Below are positions 53,945-64,000 of a stretch of DNA of 64,000 nucleotides, piece after piece. This DNA comes from Aphanomyces cochlioides (taxonomy: Eukaryota > Oomycota > Saprolegniomycetes > Saprolegniales > Verrucalvaceae). The stretch's first letter is position 1. Every line of letters begins with the position of its first letter. Position numbers and translations under genes: made by a program. A model generated the notes under the pieces. That model made no database searches. It was not told where the DNA came from and saw only the letters and a program-made list of their open reading frames with translations. The stretch is from the NCBI GenBank assembly GCA_019828595.1, contig JAHQRK010000019.1:558001-622000 (forward strand). The letters are read 5' to 3'.

Positions 53945-56900
53945 ATGTCAACACCACCAGCATCCCCCACGCAATCGAAGCTTGAACAAGCTGGTTCCAT
54001 GGAAATCATGTCCAACGAGCTTGGAGAGTTAAGAATGTTGATCGAACAACAGAAGAAAGAAATGGACTCTATGCGAGTGCAAAGACGAATGACGAAGTCG
54101 ACATCAACGACGACTGAAGCCGAGGCGAAGGATTTGCTACGTAAAGTCAGATTCAATGGGAAGAATTTCTCGACCTTCAAAGCAAAGTTTGAAGGTGTGT
54201 GTCAGCTGCGTCGCATTTGGGGAATTATCACCGGCGATGAAGCTCTACCGACGGATGCCACGGAACAACAAGTCGTTGAGTACTCTGACAAAGGGCACCT
54301 GGCGAAATCTCACCTTCAAACTTCGCTATCGGACGAAGTCTTTGACATGATCCGTGAGGACAAGACATGCAAAGAAATGTGGAAGACCCTCGTAGACAAC
54401 TACGAGAAGAAAGAATGGTCAAACACGATCTACGTCTTACGTCGACTGTGCGAAATGAAGTATGATCCCAAAATGGATATGCTGAAGCATATCACCAAGA
54501 CAAGGTCGATCATCCAAGATCTAAATGACATGGGGAAGACGATTAGTGAGAAGGAGACAGTGGAATGGATCCTAGTTACCTTGCCAAACGACGGACCCGA
54601 CAACTTTAATGCCTTTATCAATCATCTCAAACCCACTCCAACACAAGACATCACCTTGAAGTCCTTGATCAATGCGCTGCTCAACGAAGAAGAAAAAAGA
54701 AAGGAGCGAAAGAGATCACGATCCGCCCAAGCTTTCAAGGATCACGATTACAAAAAAAACGTAAAACGAATTGTGATTTCAACAGTATCACCAACGAGAT
54801 CAATGCATTGAAACCAAAATGAGCGCTTTCAAGAACGGAAAGCAAGGCAACGGAAAATGGTGCTTCATATGCCGCAAAGTGGGGGATCATGTCGCTCAAG
54901 ACCATGACGACTTTGATCCCAACTATCGCGAAAGCAAAGTAAAGGGGGGACTCCAAAAGGGAACGGGTACCTCCAAAACCGCTTTCAAGAAGAGCAGCTC
55001 GAAGAAAACAAGGGGATCGGATGACGACGACATCACCTACAACATCAACACAATCAGCAACACTGGGACACATGATCAAGAAGCCCACTGGACGTTGGAC
55101 AACTGCGCCACAGGACACGTAACTGGCAACCGCCACTATGTCCAAGGTTGTCATGGAAACGCCACGTTGATCTTACCCAACGGCGGAAAAATAAAAGGCT
55201 GCCACGGGGTTGCTCGAATTGCGTTGAACGATGGTGTGGAAGAAGCTATCCTATGAGCCGAATATCTACAAGAACCTCATATCGCACGTTCAATTGTTGA
55301 GAATGGGTTATCAACTTGTCAAGCAAGATATCCTATGAGCCGAATATCTACAAGAACCTCATATCGCACGTTCAATTGTTGAGAATGGGTTATCAACTTG
55401 TCAAGCAAGATCTGGATGAAACGATCTATCAGCGACAACAACAACCGCATCAACTTACTTTTAAACTGCGGAACGACTTGTACGAGCTTCAGCACACGAT
55501 CCAAAGACAAGTGAATGCCGTTGCTACAGACGAGAAGTTAGTACACTGGCACAACAAGCTAAATCACACGGGCTTCGACCAGGTTGCAAGAATAATCAAA
55601 CCAATCTTGAACAAGACCGAGGACTTAGCGACAACGAAAGTGAAGTGCGATGGCTGCATGCAAGGTCAAGCCAAGCGTCTCTCATACAAAAATCAAAACC
55701 ACTACGTCGCTCCGTTACCCCTCGAAAGCCTCAGCACGGATCTATGTGGACCAATTACACCCAAGACGATTCATGGCCAGCGATATACCAGCGTGTTTAC
55801 TGACCATGCATCGCGATTCATCTTCGGTCGCCTCCTCAAGTTGAAAGACGAAGCCATCTTGCACCTAGACGAACTAACGTCAGAGCTCGACAATCAAAGG
55901 AGAGACTCACGAATAAGCAACATCTACTCGGATGGAGGGGGCGAATACACGAGCGAGACTTTTCGGGCAGCCTGCACCGCGAGAGGAATCAAACAGAAGT
56001 TTACAAACAAACACACCCCGGAAGAGAATCATTTGGCGGAAAAGACAAATGAATACCTGTTCAACAAAGTCAGAACATACATGACTGTCAGCGGCTTACC
56101 AGCGACATTGTGGGGATACGCACTGGAACATGTCATCTACGTGTACAACAATACGCCACAAGAACTGCTGAATCAACGAACTCCATACGAAGTTATCTTT
56201 GGAAAACCTAGCAGGCTGCACATGCTCAAGACCTTTGGATGCCTCGCTTACATGTTTGTACCCAAGTCCGAGAGGACATCAAAACTCTCAAATCCCGCGG
56301 TTCCATGCGTTTTCGTGGGCTACGCAAAGAATAAACTTGGTTACTTGCTGTACAATCCAAAACACGCACCATCCAAACGTCACGATCTGTAAAATTTGAT
56401 GAAACAAAGCTCCGAAATGACAGCATGTTCCTTGATCAAGACTTCAGAGCTGGGAGACTGGTCATCCCAACAACCAACTCAACTGGCAGGCTGGCTCTAG
56501 ATGACAAACTATTCAACGCTCGGTTCGATGCAACTGATGACGGATCCCACGAACCTGAAATTGAAGCTGACACAGAAGAGGAAGACCATTTACACGACCG
56601 CAAACAGCCAGCGCCACGGCAATCCAAAAGGACAATCAAGCGGCCTAAGCGTTTTGAAGTGAACAATGTCAGCTTGGGCACCGCTACCAAGATCGTGGAA
56701 CCGCAAACATTTCAGGACCTGGACAAAAATGACCACCGTGTGCAATGGATCGCAGCGACAAATGCTGAATATCAAGCAATGTTAACCAACAATGTCTGGG
56801 ATCTTGTACCCCTACCACCAAATCGCAAAGCCTTGAAGAGCAAATGGGTGTGGAAAGCGAAGTACAATGAAGATGGCTCGCTTGAATGACTCAAGGCGCG

Positions 56901-58079
56901 CCTGTGCTTGAAGGGCTACCTACAAATCGCAGGGGTGGACTTCACAGACACCTATGCACCAGTTTTACGACTTGATTCTTTCAGAATTCTCTGCGCACTC
57001 ATCGCCAAGCTCGATCTCGAGACCGCGCAACTCGACGTTAAGACCGCGTTCCTCAACGGCGACCTTGAGGAAGACATCTACATGGAACAACCTGAGAGAT
57101 ATCAAGTCGAGGGGAAGACTCACCTGGTTTGCAAACTGAAGAAGTCCATCTATGGCCTGAAGCAGGCTCCAAGGCAATGGTACAAGAAGCTCGACGCATA
57201 CTTGACGTCAAGGAGATTCCAACGTTGTCACAAAGAGCACTGCATCTATGTCATGGTGAATTTAGAGTGAGGTTCCATCATGTACCTAGCCGTTTACGTC
57301 GACGACATCGTCATCGCCACGAAGGACAAGGAACTCCTTAATCACATTCGAAAAGATCTGTCAAAGACATTCGAAATGACCGACAAAGGAGAATTGTCTT
57401 ACCTTCTTGGAATCAAATTCGAGCGAGAACGGACACAGCGCACACTCAAGATATCACAAGAAAAATTCATAGATGAACTCCTCGTCAAGTTTCACATGCA
57501 CGGCTGTGACACCGCTCCAACTCCACAAGTGCAAGGCCTACCCGCCGATGCAGTGCCAAACGAAAATCACTCAACTGTACCGTACAGAAGCTTGACTGGC
57601 GCTCTCCAGTACTCGTCAGGGCGACACGACCAGACATTGCCTTCGCCGTCCGATTTTTGTCGAGCCATAATCATGACTACAACTTTTGTCACTGGAAAAT
57701 GGCAAAACGTGCATTGAAATACCTCAAAGGAACAAAGGCCCATGTCATTCTGTACAACGGCAACATCAACGCGACACCACAAGCCTTTAGCGACGCAGAC
57801 TTTGCGAACGACAAGTCGGACAGCAAGTCTATCACAGGCTCAGTCATAACGATGGCCGGAGGAGCGGTGATGTACATGTCAAAGAAACAAAGCCTCGTGG
57901 GCCAGAGCACTACTGAGGTCGAATACATCGCTGCGGCCGAAACAGCAAAAAATCTGGTGTGGCTGTACGAGTTACTTCAAGCAATTAAGATCATGGTCAA
58001 CTTACCGATCGTGGTGCAAGTGGACAATCAAAGTGCAATGCAAGTGGCACAACAAACCACAGCCCAACAAAGCACATAA
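53945..58079 (+). pseudogene. Copia gag-pol, interrupted by stops, shifts and a duplication
   Basis: The gag part (53945-54811) is of the UBN2 type. A frame break leads to a zinc-knuckle-like CFICRKVGDH that lacks the last cysteine. The protease site reads LDNCATGH where DSG or DTG is expected. An 82-bp tandem duplication (55247-55410) shifts the frame before the integrase zinc-binding part. The integrase catalytic residues are visible (STDLCG, YSDGGGEY, E in TPEENHLAEK). The reverse transcriptase is split by stops at 56887-56889 and 57268-57270, and keeps LDVKTAFLNG and YVDD. RNase H (AFSDADFAND, TEVEYIAAAE) ends at 58079. At least five separate lesions make it non-functional. Confidence 0.88.
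55247..55410 (+). repeat. 82-bp tandem duplication inside the Copia element
   Basis: Two adjacent 82-bp units (55247-55328, 55329-55410) are identical as read. The unit length is not a multiple of three, so it shifts the polyprotein frame. It sits between the protease and the integrase zinc-binding region. Confidence 0.85.
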
Positions 58080-59153
58080 GGTTGCGATTCCACTTTCTGA
58101 AAGACTTGGTTGAAGAGAACATCGTCGACCTACAGTATATCAGCACAAAAGATCAGCTGGCAGGCTTGTTCTCCAAAGTCCAAAGCCGCGACACGTTTGA
58201 AACTCAACGCACAAAGCTCGGCGTGTGCTAAAAAAGTTCTGACCCCTCTGAAGTCGCAAGCAATCAAACAAAGCATTTCAAAGTCAACTTACTGTTGCAT
58301 GAATAAATAGAAAACGCTTAGCGTTGGAAAAGCGAAACAGCAAGCTTGGAAGCAACTAATTGCACTAGGCAATAATAGATCAAAAGTCATCAAATGATAT
58401 GGCATACCTTGCGGTCGACACCCAATGTAAAGCCAGACTGAACACAAAAAGGAGAAAGAAAACCAAAGAAGGAATGACCTGGAGACCGCTTCACATATCA
58501 GCGGCCACGTCGAAACCCATGTACGATCATGGCATCAGAAAACGCAGCGTCCATGGGCGTCGAGACTCGAACAAGCGTGGAACTGCAGAGTTCCACAGCC
58601 ATACGAATTATGCGGGCGCATGCATAGCGCGGCCTACGCGACCCCCCGCCCACAAAGGCGCATTCGCAACAGCTCACAACGGGCTTGAACGTGAACACCA
58701 ATACGCAAACCCATGGCCAAACCTCTTGAAAATCATGGCACCTGCAGAGGGCAATCACCTCACAAAGCAGCGTGACATGAGAGGAAGTCAACAGGGTCAT
58801 CACCTCCCTGTGCGTTCAGCAAAACAAAACCGTTCCAAATAGGGCTGCATGCGTACTCCACAGGGTGATCAAATCCCTTGGACGCAAGATCAACATCAAC
58901 CCAATGGGTCATCACCTCCCATGAGTTGAAAACAAAAGTGACTTGAGCTCGGAGCACTCGACCACAAACAACTGAGAAACAAGGATCTGTGGGCGACCAA
59001 ATCCCATCAGATTCGCCACCAAGACAACGACAAGACATGTGGCACACACGTCTAAACTTGATCGCATCTGCACCTAGAAGCAGGACATGTCAGATCAATG
59101 TGCTTTCTCCACCTCACTCACCGCTTGCTCAAAATCGATTTGATCAGGGGAAG

Positions 59154-59288
59154 TAACACTAAAACATGGTGCAGAAAGAGAAATATTGTCCAATTAGAGT
59201 CAGCTAATCCTGGTTGGACTCCAGGCGAACAACACCATCAATAACATGACTTTTGTATTTGCCCCCTTTTACTCAAGTCTATGTGTGA
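59154..59288 (+). repeat. 3' LTR of the Copia element
   Basis: 135 bp, colinear with the 5' LTR, with about five single-base differences and no indel. It is followed by the second TGTAG of the target duplication. Confidence 0.85.
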
Positions 59289-60614
59289 TGTAGCTTATTC
59301 TTACGCTAGTTATCACGCGGATCCCTCTCCATTGCCATGAGGAAGACCATGTCGACGGCTTTGACAGGCTGCCATCCAGAGCAATATCCGGATATTAATA
59401 TTATTTTATACGGAATCTCATGTTTCGTAATCGCTCATCATATAAGACAGGATAGAACCAAATGTTCTCACCATTCTTTAATTTTGACATTTCTTCAATT
59501 TTAATTGAAGAAATGTGATTTTTTTTTTTAAAATTCTAAAATTTTGGAAAATACTACTCTGGAACAAAATATATGGAATTTTTCGTCCAATCGTGCACAA
59601 CTTTGATTATATATGACCAATCCTGACGTGTTAGGAAGCAATCAACCAATCATGTTTAGACGTATCCAACGCACCAATCGCCGTGATGAAAGAATGACAG
59701 ATCACAAAAATTTCTTCAAAAGATTGGACCATACTTTATCTCATATGTATTTATGATGACCAAATATAAAGATTTTTGTATAATATATAAAAACCTTGAT
59801 CAATATCAAATGTTCTTTGTATGGACATTTGTATAGTATACTATAGTATACTATGATCAATATCTGGCATATCATGATATATGTATACTATACAAATATC
59901 TATATTTTTTACAAATGTAGGTAACATATCAATATTTGTATCGTTTACAAAAGTCTTTACGTAAAGCATCTACTCTGTTTTGTTGTTGCTCAAGAAAGAA
60001 CTTCACGCAACAAAGATAGTTTCAGCTACTTCTATCATGAGCCATCTAATGAGACCCTGTGTACTGTTCATGCAATGAGCTGATGGCCGAAATTCACTGA
60101 AAATACTTATATTACGTCATCATTTCCTTATATTTTGTTCCACTCGGACCCTTATATTTTGTTCCAGAGTAGTACACAACATGTTGTGACGAAATTTTGT
60201 ATAAAAACGAAATCTTGGTGAGACATTTGAAGGTGTGAATTACACCCTCGTAAACACTAAGTGCAGCTGAAAACGCAGTAGAGCCACTCCAGAACGATAG
60301 CCGAACCGAGGCTTTCACCCACTTCTTGCGACTATGCAAGAAGGGTTGCATCTCTTTGCCCCTCGAGCTTGGAAATGACGGTTTACCGCGCAATATAAGG
60401 CTGCAGGGTCGCTTGGACGGCTGCATGCTGCCGCCAGGAAGAATGCTAGATGAGATGGAAAAAGCCCTCAACAAGAGCATGCGACAGACTTGAAACGTAC
60501 CCCAATTTATGGCCTCAAGGGTCCCTCTCCACGCGATCTATGCCTGGGCCACTGAGCGGCACGGCCAACGCTTTTCGAGAACTTCTTCCACGTAAACGTC
60601 CTTATGGTTAGCCA
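59289..60614. other. AT-rich non-coding region with a MITE
   Basis: Most of this stretch is a 619-bp MITE (59554-60172). To its left, 59490-59550 is AT-rich, with an ATTTTGACATTTCTTCAATTTTAATTGAAG palindrome-like part. To its right, a minus-strand frame (60112-60480) overlaps the MITE end and has no motif. No gene is called. Confidence 0.45.
59554..60172. mobile_element. Mariner-type MITE, 619 bp
   Basis: The inverted ends share CTACTCTGGAACAAAATATA and are flanked by TA at 59552-59553 and 60173-60174. No coding capacity was seen. Inside are several palindromic GTATACTATA segments, and the sequence TATATTTTGTTCCA is repeated directly just inside the right end. The first nine bases of the ends are shared with the MITE at 12950, so both belong to one wider mariner-related group. 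Confidence 0.85.
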
Positions 60615-61426
60615 TTACGAGCGCGATCGGCGACGGCGACGAGGGCTGCGCGAGTCGGAGCGAGAGCGGCGAGAGCGACGTGGGGGTGTTCGAGATCTTG
60701 AATATGAGCGACGACGACGGCGACGAGGTGGTGTGCGTGAGCGACCACGGCTGCTACCGAAATCCTTGCAATGTCTGAAGTTAGAAAGTCGAAGAGGCCA
60801 ACCAAACGTACCTCACGAATGCGAATGCGTTTGCCTTTTAATTCCTCATCATCTAACTTTTGGATCGCACGGTCCATTTGATCCGCTGTTTGAAACGAAG
60901 CGGTTCCATTTCCGCGGCGATCAACTTCAGCGTGGGCCACATCCCCAGCTTCCCTCAAGAAATCCTTGAGATCTTGCCAGCTCGTGTCCGAAGAGAGACC
61001 GCTCACAGTGATCCGATATGACGTTCCGTGCTGGCGTCTATCATGCAGTTATCGTGCAAAAACAGGATGATGAATATGTACCGCGAACGTCGATCGTCGT
61101 CTCGATCGTCATCTCGTCTGCCATCCTCTCCACGAGGGCCACGCTTTGTGATTTCCACACGGAGTTGGTTGCCATCCATTTCCGTGCCGTTCATCTCACG
61201 CACAGCATCTTCAGCATCGCGTACGTCTTCATATTCCTACACCAAGAGGTTTCCTCATGCAGCTTGTTGAAGGAACACGCACCACAAATGCAAATGCCGG
61301 GGGACGCGACGGCGTCTTGATGCTAATCGACACAATCTTGCCAAACTTTTCAAACTTTTCTCGTATCTCGCTTTCCTTGACCTTGTCGGAGAGGTTGCCC
61401 ACGAAGACTTTGTTCAACTGGCTCAT
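60615..61426 (-). CDS. SRSF1: SR splicing factor, SRSF1 (SF2/ASF)-like, 4 exons
   Basis: Coding order is 61426-61283, 61236-61082, 61037-60812 and 60764-60615, giving 224 residues; introns are 44-47 bp. RRM1 starts KVFVGNL and has FAFVEYEDVRDAEDAV as RNP1-like block, joined across intron 1. The second RRM is the SRSF1-type pseudo-RRM, with the invariant SWQDLKD heptapeptide at residues 118-124. An arginine/serine tail of 50 residues (GRSRTPPRRRRRRSYSRS, then SRSPRRRRRSRS) ends the protein. It should bind exonic enhancers and recruit the spliceosome in the nucleus. The last acceptor was chosen at 60765 because only that join opens the RS frame. Confidence 0.9.
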
Positions 61427-61621
61427 CGTCCGTCGGTCGGCTCGCCACTTGATCTATGCGTATCCAGAAATGCAAATGATGTTTGATTTTTTCAAAAAAT
61501 AAGAAATTATTGGCCAAAATTATAAAAATTGACGAATATTTTTATTTAATTGGTCATTATTTCGGAATTGTTTGGAAATAATCAATTTTGATTGGCTAAA
61601 ATAGTCAACAAACGGTTTCGC

Positions 61622-62728
61622 TCAAAAGATCTCCATTTGATCTGTGGCATCCACATACCATGCGCGGCCAACTTGAGCGATGATCCATGTCTGCTTCTTG
61701 GAAACGTCATGAAAGTCGAGCGCATTGAGATCGATACGCCGTAGAAGACTGCTCTCCGTGTCTTGGATGTAGATGTCCCGGCGCTGGTGATCTCGGACAA
61801 CAATCCATTCTGTGGCAAACGTGGATGAAATGACGGGTTGAACAACTGTGTTGAGAACGTGCAATGCTCGCGCGACTCCGCTTTGGGCTTGCGATGCGGC
61901 TGTGAAGCTTGTAAGGACGTCGTACGTGTCTTGGTTGCTGATGCGATTGAAATGCACAAGCCGAACGAAACGATCACTTGAGCTGTAGCCACCTGGCATT
62001 GCTGAGGACGACGCGAGGTTTGCAAGTTGGTCGTCAAACGGAGGTTCGTTTGTGAGCACACCCAGCGGATTGTCGATAATATACATGGTACCGTGGAGAA
62101 ATTCAATGACTATAGAGGCACCAGACGCGTCGTGCACCGAAATATGCAATGGTAGCATACGCAATGGACCCAAGCCAGCTTGGAATGCCAGCTCGACGTT
62201 GGAGAGATCGATACCAGCCGGTTGAATGCGCTGAAGTCCCAATTTGACCTCGTCGACGGTGGCAAAGTTGCCTATTCACTGATTACACGAACAGTGGATC
62301 ATCATCTTGAGTACCAAGGACGTAGCTGCACAGATTGCTGACTACAGGACGTGACTGATCGAACAAGTTTGGCGTCGGGTAGATCGTCTCGGTCATGTAC
62401 AACCACGCAGCAGAGAGGCCTGGAGACGTTCAGAGAGCCACGAGAGAAAACGAATACCCTCGGTGTTCAGCCCATCAGTTGCAAAAGGCAAGGTGTGGAC
62501 ATTGAACGAGAGAAAACCCAATTTGTTGGTCCATGTGAACCCACTCTGTTCGACAAACTCGGTTCCGACTGGGACCATCTCAACTGCTGTGGCGAGATCG
62601 AGATTGAAGTCCATGGTCCTCGCAGAAATGACATTCGATGTCGAATTGAGGAGGAAGTCGCTGCAGGCCGTAACGGTGGCAGCAGATGCACCCAAGAGAG
62701 CCGTCCAAGCAGCGATGCCAAGCGTCAT
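61622..62728 (-). CDS. Choloylglycine-hydrolase/penicillin-V-acylase-type Ntn amidase, secreted, 3 exons
   Basis: Coding order is 62728-62458, 62419-62315 and 62271-61622, giving 341 residues; introns are 38 and 43 bp. Residues 1-21 form a signal peptide (MTLGIAAWTALLGASAATVTA). Cleavage would expose C22, the N-terminal nucleophile of this Ntn-hydrolase family, in CSDFLLNS. SARTMDFNLD supplies the conserved Arg and Asp. DGLNTEGLSAAWLY and VVSNLCSYVLG are further family blocks, each assembled across an intron. The enzyme cleaves linear amides outside the cell or in an endomembrane lumen; possible substrates include N-acyl amino acids, acyl-homoserine lactones or fatty-acid amides. The substrate is unknown. 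Confidence 0.88.
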
Positions 62729-62877
62729 GGCGTTGGCGGGTTCACAAAACGAAACTATTGATTTTGACAAATATTGCAACAATAGATGATTGTACTTAGA
62801 TATATTTATTGTGTTGAAACAATATATTGTCCAATAATTTATTGGTAGCCCTTTATACGACGTTTTGAATCGCCTCG

Positions 62878-64000
62878 ATGCATGAGATCTGTGTCCAAGC
62901 AGACGTCCATGTCTGTGCCGATGATCCCTCGCATGCCCCAGAGCACCAAGTAGAACGATTGTCGACTTTTGCGCATATTATGAAGGACAAGGGATTGGAT
63001 GTGGAGCTCATCCGCGTTGGAAATAGCCAAACGAGTTTGGTGCACACATATTTGTTGCTCTTGGGCATTTCGACTGCGTCCGTGGAAGAGAAGATCATAG
63101 CGGGATTACCCGAGGAATACAAGTTTGTCCAAGCTTTTCCAGGATCTGCCCGCACCCAGCAAGTTATCCTGGCTGTCTTGCGAGAAGCGTCCGTTGACGA
63201 CAATTTGTACCTTGGTGACGAAAACCTTGAACTTGCATTTCACGCACAGGAAAAACTCTTTCCACAACTACAAGAGCATATCCAGGTATATATGGCTGGA
63301 AATGACGTGGTATACCCATGGCCTAGGTCGCATTGTTTCCACTTCACAATGAAGACGCCCGGCATCACCTCATTCAAAAATGGCATTCAAATCCCATGTA
63401 TTCCATTCCATTCGAGTCTATACATTCGTACTTTGGACCAGAGCTATCCATGTACTTTGTCTGGCTTGGTACAGTGCTTCATTCGCTGAATCAAGCTGAC
63501 GATAATCTGTAGATTTCTACACGCGCTTTCTCATTGTTCCCAGCTTGTTTGGTCTTGGTCTCTACTTCATGGAATCACACGGCTTCAGCACCACTGCGTA
63601 TATATGGCCATGCACGATCATATTTTCAATTAGTACGTCTGTTTTCGTCGACTCGTGGAAGAAAACCCAGCGGAGCACTGAGTACAAGTGGCAATACACT
63701 CCTATTGAAGACAGTTACGCTGAACCACGGTACGCAAACTAATGGCTAAGGTGTGTGCCTAACAATTATCGGTGAAGAGCTTCCTTTGTGGGGGAATGGA
63801 TGCAAGATCCTATCACCGGACAGCTTATCTTTGACACCCCGCACTGGAAACGTGAGATTTCTTCTGTACTTTCACGTGGGAACTAACAGAGTCCCATCTG
63901 TAGGTCTGATGACTCGGCTTTTTGTCACGATGCCACTCGTTCTGCTCATGTGCGCATTTGTCTTGCTTTATGTCTTGGGCCTGGAGCTCTTCTACGACCA
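62878..64000 (+). CDS. Anoctamin/TMEM16-like protein, 5' part (runs off right edge)
   Basis: Exons are 62878-63285, 63327-63468, 63513-63729, 63778-63851 and 63904 onward; introns are 41-52 bp. The first 135 residues are the cytosolic N-terminal domain. Then come the anoctamin blocks FPLHNEDARHHLIQKW, HSYFGPELSMYFVWLDFYTRFL and FVGEWMQDPITG, and hydrophobic helices (VPSLFGLGLYF, FVTMPLVLLMCAFVLLYVLGL). Family members are calcium-gated chloride channels or lipid scramblases, or ER-plasma-membrane tethers in fungi. The calcium-binding helices 6-8 would lie beyond the window, so activity cannot be judged. The start ATG is 149 bp from the divergent amidase gene; an upstream exon is possible. Confidence 0.85.

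Larger units (their letters stand above)
53768..59288 (+). mobile_element. Ty1/Copia LTR retrotransposon, decayed
   Basis: Two direct LTRs of 135 bp (53768-53902, 59154-59288) flank a gag-pol region in Copia order: gag, protease, integrase, reverse transcriptase, RNase H. The 5-bp target duplication TGTAG lies at 53763-53767 and 59289-59293. A polypurine tract (AGGGGAAG) ends just before the 3' LTR. The 1.07 kb from 58080 to the 3' LTR holds no further gene. The two LTRs differ at about five positions (near 4 percent), so the insertion is not recent. The element is 5.5 kb. Confidence 0.9.

Noticed and set aside
1..64000. CRISPR arrays, tRNA and rRNA genes
   Set aside because: I saw no spaced identical repeats and no cloverleaf or rRNA-like segment by eye; a tRNAscan-SE run would settle tRNAs.

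Overview
The window looks like nuclear DNA of an oomycete, most likely a saprolegnialean such as Aphanomyces. I base this on gene content and gene style, not on a database search. Genes are dense, lie on both strands, and are cut by very short GT-AG introns (mostly 41-60 bp, a few 36-38 bp). The set is typical of stramenopiles: a START-FYVE protein, a seven-helix receptor fused to an RGS domain, an ATP-grasp ligase, an anoctamin, and a Crypton with a GCR1_C-like tail. No tRNA, rRNA, CRISPR or bacterial operon signal was seen. Exon joins below were worked out by hand from splice sites, reading frame and family motifs.

Layout. 1-2.6 kb: the 5' end of a minus-strand gene running off the left edge, then cystathionine beta-synthase. 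2.7-5.3 kb: a decayed Harbinger element carrying both of its genes. 5.3-6.8 kb: a gene-poor stretch with a perfect 34-bp hairpin. 6.8-10.9 kb: two paralogous, tail-to-tail, multi-exon genes of unknown function, each built from two tandem copies of one cysteine-rich module. 11.9-17.8 kb: a repeat-rich block holding a Crypton with a 660-bp mariner-type MITE inside it, and a full-length mariner whose terminal repeats match that MITE. 18-22 kb: two near-identical, divergent serine hydroxymethyltransferase genes.

23.6-36.7 kb: START-FYVE protein, DNAJC11-like protein, TAPT1-like membrane protein, ArfGAP, a hypothetical protein with a duplicated motif, an LYR protein, a C2/coiled-coil protein and the receptor-RGS fusion. 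37.5-47.8 kb: three paralogous von Willebrand A proteins (one frameshifted) interleaved with a thioredoxin-fold protein, an 11-exon coiled-coil/LRR protein and a DHHC palmitoyltransferase. 48.5-53.7 kb: ATP-grasp ligase, TMEM184-like protein and a small membrane protein.

53.8-59.3 kb: a Copia retrotransposon with 135-bp LTRs and a 5-bp target duplication, with broken coding regions. 59.6-60.2 kb: a second MITE. 60.6-64 kb: an SRSF1-like splicing factor, a choloylglycine-hydrolase-type Ntn amidase and the first part of an anoctamin.

Functional themes: one-carbon and sulfur amino-acid metabolism (two SHMTs plus CBS) and membrane signalling and trafficking (receptor-RGS, ArfGAP, FYVE, DHHC, anoctamin). 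The strongest candidate for something undescribed is the 6.8-10.9 kb gene pair, with its duplicated CFPHCCP module and conserved intron map.
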